The notes below the pieces were generated by a model. The model was not told the origin of the DNA and did no database searches. It worked only from the letters and a program-made list of their open reading frames with translations. Of a stretch of DNA of 64,000 nt, positions 52,564 to 64,000 are shown one piece after another. Numbering within the stretch: the first letter of the stretch is position 1; each line of letters opens with the position of its first letter. Source of the stretch: Pilatotrama ljubarskyi (Eukaryota > Basidiomycota > Agaricomycetes > Polyporales > Polyporaceae); assembly GCA_022385805.1 (NCBI GenBank), contig MU277763.1, positions 1 through 64,000 on the forward strand, written 5' to 3'. The translations under genes were made by a program, and so were the position numbers.

Positions 52564-55500
52564 ATGCCCGGCATCGCCGTCCTACCGCCGTCCGCCCCGA
52601 CCAGCTTTTCCCACAACTTTTCCGGTAAGTCGGGCACCCACACCCTCTCGTCTCCCCCAGTGAGCCTACCCACACCCATCGTGTCGCCACAGCGATGCAA
52701 AATGGAGGGCCATACCACCGCGACACCGTAGCCGAGATCAAGGAGAGCGCGAAAGAGACCGCGCACCAGGCCCGCGGCGCATCGGCCCCGAGTCTCCTCA
52801 AGTCCGCTCGTAGCCAGATTCAGCTCGCGCAGGCCCGGGAGAACGAGGGCGACCTCAAGGGCGCCCTGAGCGCCCTCACCAAGGCGGCGTCACTGGTGCA
52901 GATGCTCATGGACACCCCCGAGTTCAGGGCGGACTCGCAGGCGGGGAAGAAGGGCGCGCTGTTCAGGGAGTTTATGGACTTCCAGCAGGTGCGTGCGGGC
53001 GCAGTCGCCATCAGGCGCCGTTCTGACCTTTAGCAGACGGATGGGCGGGATCTCTTCGGGAAGACGAAGAGCATCGAGGCAAAGCTTGTGGAGCTCGAGA
53101 GGTCTGCATCCCAGTAAGTTTGAGGGCAATTGTCTCTTGTGGCCCAGGGCCGTCCCTTCTGAGCGTCCAGCCCATTCGCGGAGATGAGTCTCATGCTATC
53201 TATCACGAGCCAGAGCACGTCCTGGACTTACAGTGGGAGTGCGCGCGATGCGTTACCTGCGCTACTCGTCGGGACAGGCTCTCGGTAGATCTCGAGTAAG
53301 GCTGCGCAGTCAGTTGACACTACATCATACAGAGCAGCAAGGAGCGAAGACGAAGCAAGTAGCCCCATAGTCAAGACAGGCGGCGGAAGCATAGCAGATC
53401 GTATGCGTTCACTGCAGAATGCCGGACTATCCGTCGCTACGACGAAACGCATCTCGCGCGAAATCCCTGTCGGGTCACCACCCTTGTCGCCCGACGTCAC
53501 TCGACCCAACCTCTTGTCGCTGCAAGCGCTGTCTCCGCCGACGTTCTCCCCATCATCCTTCCACCAATCCCTCGCCTCGCCTACCATGGGCACTCCACCA
53601 GCCCCCTCTCCTCATGCGCTCGTTCCTACGTCCAGTCTGGGTCCCCCTTCGCCGCCATCGTCCACGTCATCCTCACCTCGCATGTCTGTACTCAGTCTCC
53701 AGGACTTCGCACAGACGTTCCCTTCGATCGACGAGATAGAGGAGATGGACGTGCTGAAGCTTCCTTCAGAGCCTACGGGCACGAGCAGCAACGGGTCGCG
53801 CTCAAGTAAACCGTCGCTAGCGGATCTGCGAGCAAACGCTCCTCCACCTCTGGTGCATCCAAAGCCGTTCCCGGTGTTACCCATGGACATGGGCCCCCGA
53901 CCGTCTAGCACGCCCATTCCGCCCACGATTGACACCTTTCAGAGCCGTCCCAGTTCCCCCGCGCGAGGGCCGCTTTCCCCGGTCGTCCCTCGGAAACCAT
54001 CTGGTTTGGCGCTGAACGCGACCGTCCAGAAATCACCGGCCATTCAGCCGATGACGCCCACGGCCGAGAAGGCGGAGCTCCCTTTCAAGACACTCTTCCC
54101 CAAGACGCTGCACGAGTGGAAGGACAAGCCAAACTTCAAGGTGCTGCTCCTGGACGTGCGCACGCGCGAGGAGTTCGAGCGCGAGCATATCCGCGGGGAC
54201 GCGGTGGTGTGTATAGAGCCGTCGATCCTGATGCGTGAGAAGTAAGCCCAGTGCAGCCTTCGCGAGATCCCCGCGCTGACACCTGAGTGTCTTTGCAGTG
54301 TCACAGGCCAATCAATCGAGGACGCGCTCGCGGTCGGGCCGCCGCACGAGGCCGTGCTCTTCGCGAATCGTGACAAGTTCGACCTGGTGGCGATGTACGA
54401 CGACGCGTCGGACGCGATGGGCGACCCGCGCTCGCCCGTCGCCATACTCTTCAGAGCGATTTACGAAACCGCGTTCCGCAAGATCCTGAAGAACATGCCG
54501 ATGCTCCTCATTGGCGGTCTGCAAGCGTGGAAGCGCGAGTTCGGCGAGGCGGAGCTCATCCGCGCCGGCTCAGGCTCACCTAGGCGACCCAGTCCGCTGA
54601 CGAACCTCGTCAACGGCGCAGGACCCTCGACGGTGAACGGTTCGGCGGTGCCTCGCACACCGCCGGCGGAACCGAAGGGACTCGGTCTTGGGCACGTACG
54701 TGCCCCCGCGGAGTCGTCCGTCGTCGCCCCTGCGCCGTCAGCACCGCCACTGTCCGACCTAGCAGGTCTCACGATGGGGCGCCACAGGTCAGGGACGGAG
54801 CCGTCGATGGATCCGAACGCGCACCGGCCGTGGATACCCCAGGGTGGCATGCGTAGTCCGCTCGAACCCACGCCAGGCTCACCGCGGTATGTTTCTATGC
54901 AGCTATTTGGGATTGAGAGCGAGTTGGCTGACGGCCGTGACAGGATGAGCGTGGACGGTGCAGGCGCTCTACCTCCAAATTTGGATCCCTCGAAACGGCT
55001 GGTCCGCCGGCCTGCGATGTCACGAAGTGGTTCCAATTCTGTCTCATACCCGTACAATTCTGTGATACCTGAGAACGTCAGTGCGCCTACCAAATGTCTG
55101 GTGCAACCACGGGCGTCTTGCTGACGTTTCCACAGATGTCCGTGCAACATATCTCGTCTACCATGGTCAATGGCTCTTCTCCCTCTCCCATACAATACCC
55201 CACGATTACACGCCACATATCTCCGCAAGTATCCGGATCGTCCTTCTCACCCGCGAACGGGCTCGTCTCGCTCCCGCCGCAGGCGTCCATCAACCCCTCG
55301 CCGCTCTCCCGCAGACGAAGCGACTATGTAGACCAGTCGCAGGAGGCGATCAACGGCCTCGCGAACCGCGCCTCCATAGACTACCCCGAGCTCTCCTCCC
55401 AGCACATCCTCCGTCCCCCGCCCGCGGCGGCGTCGTCCACGATGGACAATCGGCCGCGCGTGATGCCGCAGATGAACGGCTTCCCGCTCGTGCATTCGGG

Positions 55501-56987
55501 CCCGAAGCCCCCGATGATCCAGTCCGACTACCCCGTCACGTATTGGCCTGACATACAGATCGGGACTTCTGGACTGAGAAATCTGGGCAATACCTGTTAC
55601 ATGAACTCGACGATTCAGTGTTTGAGCGCTACGGTGCCGTTCGCGCGTTTCTTTACAGGTGAGGAAGTTCATATAGGACTGTTTCGATCAAAGTGACTGA
55701 CGCACTGATTGACAGATGGACGATGGAAGAGCGCTGTTAACATGGTGAATCCCATGGGCACGAAGGGCAACCTGGCCAACGCGTTCGCAAACATCCTGCG
55801 AGAACTGTGGCAAGGCGAGAATGGGACGTTGTCTCCTGTAACCTTCCGCGTACGTCCGACGGCAGTAATCATACGTCATGAGCTCTTGCTGATGTCAGTC
55901 GCTCCAGCGCTCGATATGCAGCCACGCTCCGCAGTTCTCGGGATCCGAGCAGCACGACTCACAGGAGTTCCTGAGCTTCCTCCTGGACGGTCTACACGAG
56001 GACTTGAACCGGATCCTGCAGAAGCCTCAGATTTCGTCAACGCCAGAACGCGAGGCGGAACTTGAGCGGCTACCGACGCAGATCGCTAGCGAGCAGGAAT
56101 GGCAGATATACCGCATGCGCGATGACAGTCTAGTCGTGGACTTCTTCCAGGGACAGTATCGCAACCGGATGGAATGTTTGACTTGTCATAGAGTAAGTGC
56201 ATCCGCCTGGTCCGAGCATTTCTATGATTGACCTTGACCATTACGGTAGACATCGACGACGTATAACACCTTCATGTACCTCACGCTGCCCATACCACCG
56301 ACCCGTAGCAACTCCAAGGTCACGTTGCAGCAATGTATAGACGCGTTCGTGAAGGAGGAAGTTATGGACAAGTCCGATGCATGGTCAGTAGAGATGCTCC
56401 TGTGCGCTTCGCTAGGCTCACCGCTCTTCACCAGGCACTGCCCTCACTGCAAGACTCTCCGGAAAGCGACCAAGCGACTGTCACTATCGCGGCTTCCTCC
56501 TGTTCTCCTCATCCACCTCAAGCGTTTCTCCGCCAAGGGTCCATTCACTGACAAGATCGAGACGTTTGTCGAGTTCCCGCTGAAGGGCCTCGACCTCACG
56601 AACTACATGCCACCACCTCTCCCCCCTGGCGTCAGCGGAGGCTCGCAGCTGTCCCTCGATGACCCCCGATGCCAGGTACCCCCATATCGCTACGACTTGT
56701 ACGGCGTGACGAACCACTTTGGGACGTTGAGCACCGGACATTGTGAGTCTCGCATCCGCGATGACGCGTTTCGTCCCCTGGACTGGACTGAACTTTATGT
56801 ACAGATACGGCATTTATTGCATCACGAGGCGGCTGGTTGTACTGCGACGATAGTCGTGTAACACCAGCAGACGCGAAGGACGTTGTTGTGCGTATTTCAT
56901 CCGCTGACACTTACGTGCTCATCAGCTCACATACATCCACAGGGAAAGCCGGCGTACATACTCTTTTACAAGAGGGTCAAGGCATGA
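52564..56987 (+). CDS. DOA4: rhodanese-USP deubiquitinase (Doa4/Ubp4-like)
   Basis: Twelve exons (52564-52624, 52693-52988, 53037-53113, 53333-54241, 54299-55076, 55136-55658, 55716-55849, 55899-56192, 56250-56383, 56435-56742, 56805-56887, 56943-56987) give 1213 residues. An N-terminal MIT-like helical bundle ([22 protein letters not shown]) is followed by a Ser/Pro-rich linker and a rhodanese domain ([19 protein letters not shown]). A second disordered linker leads to the USP domain: Cys box [13 protein letters not shown] (Cys ~861), zinc pairs CLTCH and CPHC, and His box GHYTAFI (His ~1171). Yeast Doa4/Ubp5 share rhodanese-USP order and recycle ubiquitin at endosomes. An optional 114-nt exon (53171-53284) may be included. 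It converges on SNT2. Confidence 0.92.
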
Positions 56988-57181
56988 CCCGCTCGTACAT
57001 CTAGCCCTCCATTTTCTTGCGTTATCGGATTTGCTGTTAGCTGTACTTTCTGCCCCATTACTGCACATGGCGAGAGACTCCATAATACCATAGCACGTGT
57101 AATCGTACAACCAACCAACTAGCGGAAAGGACAGGGACTCGTCGGTACATCACTGCAACGGTCTACGACCATCATTATTGG

Positions 57182-60100
57182 TCATGGCGCCCCAATCCCA
57201 ATGATCACCGGATAGCTCTTCCTCGTCTCTGCGTGGCATTTGTGACACAGCCACGACTTGGCCTCGCCTTGCGTCGTGTTCGTCACCTCGTGGAAGAACG
57301 GCGAGAACTCGGTCTGGCAGCGGTAGCAGTGCGGGTCAGGCGCGGACTGAGTGCTATCGCCATCGACGGACGCGGCGGAGGAGATGTCGCCGTTCGTCGC
57401 ATTCAGGATCTTATCGAGACGCCGGGCCTTGCGGAGCAGGCCGTGCGTTTGGGCGACCGGAGCTTGCTTGTAGTTCTTGCAGTACACCTGCAGTGCGGTC
57501 TGCGCAACGGGGGTGTCGTCAGCACGAGGCCGGACGGGTAGTTAGTAGAGGAAGCGGTGACGCACCTCTCCGAGATCGTTCGTGTCACAGATGTCGTGCA
57601 ACTGTCGCTTGTGTCCGACGTGTCCCTTGCAGATCACCGAAGGGACCATCTGGCCAGCGTTACCCTTCCAGTCGACTACCGTCGCAGCCTCCCGTCGACT
57701 ACTCTTGACCTACGGTATAACCGTATGTGAGTGAGGCAGTCGCATGACAAAGCGCAGCGGGTGGACTCACAGGTTGGATCTCGAAGCCGAACTTGTGCCC
57801 GTGCTTCCACGCACAAGACACATGGTATTCGGCAGGACACTCGCTGCACTGGATGACGGCACCGTCTTCGCGGTCGCACAACGTGCAGTTCTATGAAGCA
57901 CGAAGGTGCCGTCGTCAGCCCGGTTCGGCGACCATTATGGAAATCGCCTTACGTTCTGCCATCGATACTGCGGTATCGCGCTGACGCCTTCGACCAGCCG
58001 AAGGCGTGTCGCATCGGAGAAGGTGATCTCGGGGATGAAGACGGAGCAGAGGACGTGCACCCACGCCTGGCCTTCTGTCGGTTTGCAAGCGCGGAGGTAG
58101 GAGTCGGGCGGAGGGTATATCAGCTTCTTCTTCGGATCGCGTCGCATTCGTGGACATAATAGGCAATCAGGCATCTGTGGTCCGCTGTGAGCAATCAACT
58201 ACCTCAGAGGGTAATGAGCCTACCCACCAAAGAGGCTTCGAGTGTCTTCTCGTTCTGGCAGAGGTCGCATACCCAAGACTCGACCGTCGCCGGGTCGGGA
58301 TTCACTCCGCAGGCACCAGCATGCACGCGGAACTGGCACTGCTTACAACGCAGGACTTTGCCAATGGGCCCGTTTCGCTGGCAGGCGACACAGCGCAACT
58401 GCGGAGCAACCGGCGGTGGCGTTGACTGAGAAGAGGATGTCTGCGCGTACGGTGAATATCTGTTCCGTGTACCGTACTGTGCAAACGCCCTACCTTGGCA
58501 CGCTTTGCCGCAGGCCCGTTCAACGGAGTGCCCTCACGCTTGTCGCCGGTCTTCGACTTCGCAGCCGACTCGTCCCGCATGGGTCGTACGTTTAGGTCTG
58601 CGTACTTTCGCCAGCTCAAGCCGCAGTTGTCGCAAAGCACACTGGTCGAGAGTCCCTTCGGGGCCTTCCACCATACCTCCGACTCGCGAGTCCGGCAAGC
58701 ACCACAGCTGACGTTCCGCGGAGGCTCCATGACAATAGAGCCCTCCTCTTCGTCTGGCGTGGCTTCTCTGGTCGTCGCTTCCATCTTCTCGTCGACCCCG
58801 TTAGCGCGGGCGAGCCTGATCCTGACGTTCTCCTCGCCCAGCTTCGAGCTATAGCGGCTGATCAGTATGTGCTCATTGGTAAAAGCTGCGAATGACACAC
58901 TTCTTCCAGTGTCCGTAGAAACGGACGACCTCGGGCATTGACCGTGTGCCGACTTCGTCGCGGACAGCGCGCAGCTCGGCACCGTGAACCTGGATGGCAT
59001 CCTCGAACGCGGCGATCTCTTCTGCGGTCCACTCCTTGTCCGTATAACGGGTCTCTGTCTTCTTCCACTGGATGTGCATCAGCAAGAGCGCATTCAGGAG
59101 CATACGACGAGTGTGTGTGATTACTTACCTTCTGGAGTCGCATGGGCGACCGCATGCTCACGGTAGCGAAGTCTCGCTTGTTGAGCCATGCCTCCGTGAG
59201 CCGGAATGTGACTTCGGTGAGCCAGTCGACACTGCACTTCAGCTTGTCGTTTCTGGTTAACAACTGCTTCTGTTTCTCTACTGCATCTCCCGTTAGCAGT
59301 GCTTCTTTGCATGCCCGATGCGATCTACTCACGTGCTTCAACTGGAGAGCAAATAGACGTCAACAAGGCTTCCGCTTTCGGACGATATCTCACGCACCTT
59401 CTGCTGGCGACATCTCGTTGACGAGACTCAGCACTTCGATCGTCGTATCTCCGCCTCTTTCCTCGATATCTGCGCAGATTCGTGAGCTTACTGGCCATAT
59501 GTTTGGCTTTCCCGCGCACCTGCAGGTCTGTCTGCGACGCCGGGAGCGGCCGGGACGGTGGCCTGGTACTTTGGGCCGACCCGGGTCGCTGCGCGTGGGA
59601 AGATGAGGTCGTCTGGGTCTGTGTCCAAAGTTAGCAAGTGCAGTGCCAGAGGCGTCCTTCTCACCACGCACCGAGCGTATCTTCCGCAAACGTGTACAGC
59701 CTGTGTCCATCATCCTCAGCTCGTTCTCCACATCTCCGCCGGCAGGCGAGTGCGGCGACTCACCCGAAGTACCGGAAGGGCCACATCTTGAAGTGTTTGA
59801 TCTCCACGTTCTCCTCTTTCTCAGCCAGCACCCGGTCTTTCCTCGGCCGCCCGCGGCCTCTCGCCGCAGGGGCGTTTGTCTTGGGCTTGGGCGCCACTGG
59901 CGTGAGGTGCCGCACTTCGTGACCCTCGACTTCTTCCTCGTGCGCGCGGGAGCACGGCGCGCACGTCCAGCCGTAGCCCCTGCTCGGCTTCGAGAGCATC
60001 GGTGGATTGACGCATTCCATATGGAAGAACTTCTTGCAACGGTCGCATTGCAGGGTCTCGGCGCTGAATTCGGGAGAGAGCGATGGGATCAGTTGAAAGA

Positions 60101-60820
60101 TGCATGGCGGCGATAGCCCCGTACGCACGGTGGGCACCACTTCTCACACGTATCACAGAGCCGCAGATCGTCGGTGAGGTCCGGGACGACCTCCCGCTCG
60201 GCCACAATGTATTCATAGCGTGAGACCAGCACCTCCCTGATATGTTCGGGCACTATGGGTGACGGCGTGAGCATCTTCACCATCGAGCGCACTAGTCTTG
60301 ACACCTACCGTTGCGCACGGTGGTTGCGGGAATGACTTCGAACTCCTTTCTGAGCCACGGGTCGAATAAACGGGTGAAGTAGAATCTGTCAGGCCGTTTC
60401 TTCCAGCCGGCCAGATCAGATATCCTGTCTCTATGGAGGACGTAACACTTTGAGCGAAGCTGACTAAGCTCGCAAACCTCGGAATAGATTGCTGCGAGGA
60501 GGAGACGACAGTCCGCCACTGTGCGGTCGGAGACGTCGCTGGGCCGGTAGTACCAGGCCAAACGAACCCGAGTAATCGGTTCGTTGCGCTTCCCGCTGTT
60601 GTCGAAGGTGGGAGTGCCCTGGGCGGGCAGGAACTCCATTATACGAGCGATAGAATAAGGGGTGCCATCACGCACACCCCAACTTGGGGAGCAGTATACG
60701 TGGTCTTCGTAAAAATCAGCCTCGAGCGGAAACGGACAGGTCGAGGTGGCTAAGATTACCATTGACTTTCACCTCCTCGCCATTCTTGAGGGTGATCTTG
60801 AATGGGGGCGGCGAAGGCAT
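57182..60820 (-). CDS. SNT2: SNT2-like BAH-PHD-SANT-GATA-PHD chromatin protein
   Basis: Sixteen exons give 921 residues: 60820-60760, 60704-60309, 60252-60129, 60063-59764, 59700-59672, 59618-59520, 59469-59398, 59341-59333, 59280-59129, 59067-58901, 58848-58494, 58425-58228, 58174-57953, 57890-57771, 57709-57566, 57499-57182. A BAH domain (~15-150; VYCSPSWGVRDGTPYSIARI) leads to a first PHD (CDTCEKWC, CDRCKKFFHMECV, GWTCAPC) and an AT-hook-like RGRGRPRKDR. The SANT/Myb domain is at ~415-470 (YTDKEWTAEEIAAFEDAI). A GATA-type finger (CGAC...CDNCGLSWRKY, ~518-545), a second PHD (CVACQRNGPIGKVLRC) and an extended PHD (CLLCPRMRR, HVLCSVFIPEITF, CTLCDREDGAVIQC) follow. Snt2 works in an Rpd3-type histone deacetylase complex with H3-reading PHDs; this role is inferred. 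Exon 8 is only 9 nt. Confidence 0.9.
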
Positions 60821-62087
60821 GTCGCGGGTCTAGCGCCCAGTCTGGGGCGAGGAGGCGGGGGAAATGCGAATTGGGGGTGCGCCGAGGGGCAAAAAAGCGG
60901 GGCGGTACACCCCGAGCGTCCTGGAGTGCGAGGGGGGCGTCCAGGAATATTCGGAGGAGAAGTGAGGGATGGTGGAGGTGAGGGACAAGAGGTGAGATGG
61001 GCACAAACGGGGACGAGATCTGCTCGCTGAATGGTAAGATTCAACTCCGACTCGCCCTGCGCGGAACCACCTGGCCACTGCCCCCAGACGCCCCTCCCGC
61101 CCACCGCAAGCCCCTCCTCTGCGGCCCTCACCTCCCAGATTTCCTCGCCAAAACAAAAGGATCCCGTCTTCGTGTCCCTCGACCTGTCATAGAGGCATGT
61201 CTGACGCTTTGTCCGGATGATTTCGCACCCAGAGGCATGGCGAGTGCCCCTCATTGTCTGTCGTCTACGTCGTCCTCGTTTGGCGCCCATCTTGGAACCT
61301 GTTACATCGAGTGCCTGCACATTTGGCCAGAGACGACACGCAACCGCCGTCCAGTGCCGTCTCCTGCTCGTGCACGAAAATACGCTCGCGCTCTCTCACT
61401 CATGGGCTCTCTCACATGGTTGGAGCTCCGAATCCTCTGCCCAACACGCCTTCATAGTTCAGAGGTCCGTGTGCTTCGACTGCGGCGGAGACACTCGAAC
61501 TGTCGTCGGCCACTCGGTGAAGCAACGGAAACATCCGAGCCGCATCGCGGTGCCGGCCCTTGCCGGATTACCCGATACGGTAACTTGGAACAGTTTCTCG
61601 CGCTCGACTCCTCCCGCTGGCGGCGTTCTACATATTAGCAGCTTCACAAGTCGTCGTGCACCCTGAACGTGGTTCTGCTTGTCTTGTTCTCGTACTTGTC
61701 ATTGTGGCTGTGGCAATGAATAGCAACCTCCCGTACGTCACAGGCGCGAAAGTATACTCAGAGAAAGCCGCTTTGCGCGCAATGAAAGGCTTCTCACATC
61801 CGGAAAGGGAACCGCGCATGTAGAAAGGAGTACTCGCCATGGTACGTCGCCGGTGTGACGTTATCGACATTCATTCGTAACTATGGGCTTTTGTAGTTTG
61901 AGAGGGAGCACCTGTGTACCAACTGGACGACTTCTGCACATGACTCCTATTGCATTCATACTCGACGCACTCGGTATGAATCCCACTATTTCGCCACTTT
62001 CTCGGCATCAATCCCCCTTCTGCGGTGCTCGAGCTCCCACATCATTCATCCATCCACTTGCACTAGGCAGAAGTGTCAGTCAATCTG
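60821..62087. other. intergenic region upstream of SNT2
   Basis: About 1.27 kb between the SNT2 start and the aldo-keto reductase stop (both minus strand). Frames on both strands (for example 61217-61666 +, 60769-61320 -) lack recognisable motifs and codon-level conservation cues. The first ~400 bp are G/C-skewed and fit a promoter/5' UTR. Confidence 0.45.
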
Positions 62088-63083
62088 TCAGACGTACGCC
62101 GTAGGATGTCTCGAGCGTACCAGAACGCGGACATGGACCTGGGACCCCGCTTCATTGATCGCCTGCACCTCCTCGGCCGTGAGGTCAGGCAGGCTCTCTG
62201 TGGCAAGGTACTCCTTGACGCGCTCCAGCTTCGAACTCGTCCTGGAAATCGTCGCGGTACGTCAGCATGTATGCTTCCCCTGCGCCGGAGGCGGCTCGCA
62301 CTGACGTGATTTGGGGGATTCCCTGGTACCGCAGCCATAAGCCGAGGACCTGTCCCGCCGTCACTTCCCTACCGGTGTCCTTTTCCAGGCGCTCGCGGAT
62401 GGAAGCGAGGACCGGGTCGACGGGTCCGCCCTTGTGGTGCACGAGCGGCGCCATGCCGCCGTACGACGTCGTGAGGATGTTGTGCTTCTTGTGGAACTCG
62501 AGCAGTGGCTGGGTCGCCTTGAAGACGTACGGGTGGTACTCGATCTTTCGTGCAACGGTTCAGCGCTCCCGACGGGTAATGGAAGCAAGCAGTCGCATAC
62601 CTGGTTGACGGCAGGAACGACGTTCGCGACCTCGAGCAGATCCTCCAAGTCCTTCACGCGGAAGTTCGACACCCCGATGCTGCGCACCAGCCCCTCCTTC
62701 TGCAATTCCTCCAGCTCCTTCCACGCGCCCCTCACCTTCCCGGCGAGGTGCACAGGGGAATGAAGCAAGAAGAGGTCGACATAGTCGGTACGCAGCTTCG
62801 CGAGAGACTCCATCAGCCTATCGCGCACGGTCTTTCCCTCGGGCAGCTCGACGACCTTCGTGGTGACGAAGAGCTCGGCGCGGGGCTTGCCCGACGCGGC
62901 GATGCCTGCCCCCAGCGACTCCTCGTTGCCGTAGAGCTGCGCGCCGTCGAGGTGGACGACCCCGTGCTCGATCGCATTGCGAATCGCCTCGGAGGCGTCC
63001 TTGCGAAGGAGCGCTGTGCCGGTGCCAAAGCCCAGCCAGGGAATACGGTTGCCGTCGTTGAGCGGGATGGTTAGAGGGGGCAT
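62088..63083 (-). CDS. aldo-keto reductase
   Basis: Three exons (63083-62601, 62544-62306, 62241-62088) give 291 residues. The N-terminus MPPLTIPLNDGNRIPWLGFGTG is the usual AKR beta-hairpin. The catalytic tetrad is visible as Asp and Tyr in HLDGAQLYGNEE, Lys in FVTTKV and His in DLFLLHSPVHL. Later landmarks are IGVSNFRVKDLEDLL, VVPAVNQIEYHPYV and TTSSKLERVKEYLAT for NADP(H) phosphate binding. The family reduces aldehydes and ketones with NADPH in the cytosol; the substrate cannot be told. The end (VRVLVRSRHPTAYV) is slightly atypical, so a missed 3' exon is possible. Confidence 0.9.
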
Positions 63084-64000
63084 TATCGGCGGTCGCTTTA
63101 CTGCTGCTGGGACTATCGAAGCAAGCTCAGGAGGAGCCCTTATATACCCTGCAACTCGGCCGTCTCGACATGGCTCAAGCTGCTGAACGGTGTGGGCACG
63201 CACAGCACTCGTGAGCATCGTCGGTGATGTGTCCGAACACCATACTCCTATCGTCTTACGCTCAATCGTACGCAATGCTAGGGACTGAACGATAAGTCCG
63301 AACACCGAGCGTGGTGTTTGCGCGGCAACGAAGTGACCTGCTTCTCTTCGCAGTACCAAGTCCGAAAGCTCCGACGGGCCGTGAACGAGAAGCTGTCTTC
63401 CTCCTTGATCAGATATCAGCGTTCAACCGATACACTTCGCCAGGAGCCCGAGTCCAACTGAACCCGCCGTATAGCTGGAGTGCATCTGTTCTCTCATTAA
63501 GTACATGATGCCCCATGCTGTTCGTCCGAGCACAAGAGTGGGCGTTCTACGGAAGTTCGGCTAAGACGAGTCGCGACGCACTCGCTGTGTGACGTATACT
63601 ACTGTCCGCTGTCTGGACATTATATGCATTTCGCTTCGTCATAACAGACATCGACACGTCGTCATCAATGGCACCAACGGCCCGTACGCCGAGCTGCAGC
63701 TGCGAGCATCGCAGTTGCAATTCGAGTCAAAGCGTGTTTCGAGGAGGCAACAGGCTGCTCACATAGATTTTGCGGCGTAGACTGAGACATCCCTACATCT
63801 GACTGCGATCCTGGCATCATCATCCTGCTAAAGATCGGTCCAAAGATGCCCAGAGGATAGCAAGCGCCACGCCAACACCACATTCAAGCTGTTACGCCGA
63901 CGGCGGATCCTGATTGTCGTTCAATGCAAGATAGCGATTCGAGTGCCGGTGAGAAGCTATAATACAAGGGACAATACAATGGGATTACGGCCAACAAGGA
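63084..64000. other. upstream flank of the reductase gene
   Basis: About 920 bp to the window edge. Apart from the TATA box near 63139, I see only short frames without motifs on either strand. The neighbouring gene must lie beyond the window. Confidence 0.45.
63139..63146 (-). promoter_or_regulatory. TATA box of the aldo-keto reductase gene
   Basis: The minus strand reads TATATAAG 56-63 nt upstream of the ATG at 63083, a near-consensus TATA box at a spacing that gives a very short 5' leader. TATA-type promoters in fungi are often associated with inducible or stress genes, which would suit a detoxifying reductase (inference). Confidence 0.65.

Overview
The window is nuclear DNA from a filamentous basidiomycete, most likely an Agaricomycete (a polypore-like mushroom fungus). 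The evidence is GC-rich coding sequence, genes cut into many short exons by ~50-80 nt GT-AG introns, a DUF6535 protein (a family typical of mushroom fungi), a GPI-type chitin deacetylase, and fungal orthologues such as RPT4, SEC1, a Rho1 GEF, CAT2, PSO2, RPS4, TFIP11/NTR1, UFD4, DOA4 and SNT2. All exon models were built by hand: GT-AG (rarely GC-AG) borders were chosen so that the reading frame and the family motifs run through. Nearly every multi-exon model sums to an exact multiple of three.

Layout. 0-8.2 kb: a UBL-WLM metalloprotease (-), a small basic hypothetical protein (+), a DnaJ-X co-chaperone (+) and an RRT8/EI24-like membrane protein (-). 8.5-13 kb: a DUF6535 gene with a break or odd intron, then a gene-poor stretch holding a ~1 kb element-like segment with matching inverted ends. 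12.9-24.1 kb: three surface/secretion genes on the + strand, namely chitin deacetylase, SEC1 and a DEP-DH-PH-CNH Rho GEF. 24.8-32 kb: carnitine acetyltransferase (-), RPT4 (+) flanked by two oppositely oriented tRNA-Pro(AGG) genes, and an F-box/LRR-like gene (-). 32.9-41 kb: PSO2/SNM1 (-), RPS4 (-) and a divergent TFIP11-like G-patch gene (+). 41.4-51.1 kb: a UFD4/TRIP12 HECT ligase (+) converging on a phenol-hydroxylase-type flavin monooxygenase (-). 52.6-64 kb: a DOA4-like rhodanese-USP (+) converging on an SNT2-like BAH-PHD-SANT-GATA-PHD protein (-), then an aldo-keto reductase (-) with a TATA box.

The window is mostly housekeeping. Several genes belong to ubiquitin/protein quality control (RPT4, UFD4, DOA4, UBL-WLM protease, F-box, J-protein). 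Others serve polarised exocytosis and wall biogenesis (SEC1, Rho GEF, chitin deacetylase) and genome maintenance or expression (PSO2, SNT2, TFIP11, RPS4). There is no operon-like organisation and I infer no single pathway. The points of interest are splicing extremes (3-, 4- and 9-nt exons, two GC-AG introns, a frame-neutral cassette exon), a probable dual-targeted CAT2, the paired tRNA-Pro genes that differ only at CpG sites in their introns, an interstitial TTAGGG tract, the inverted-end element and the DUF6535 frame break.
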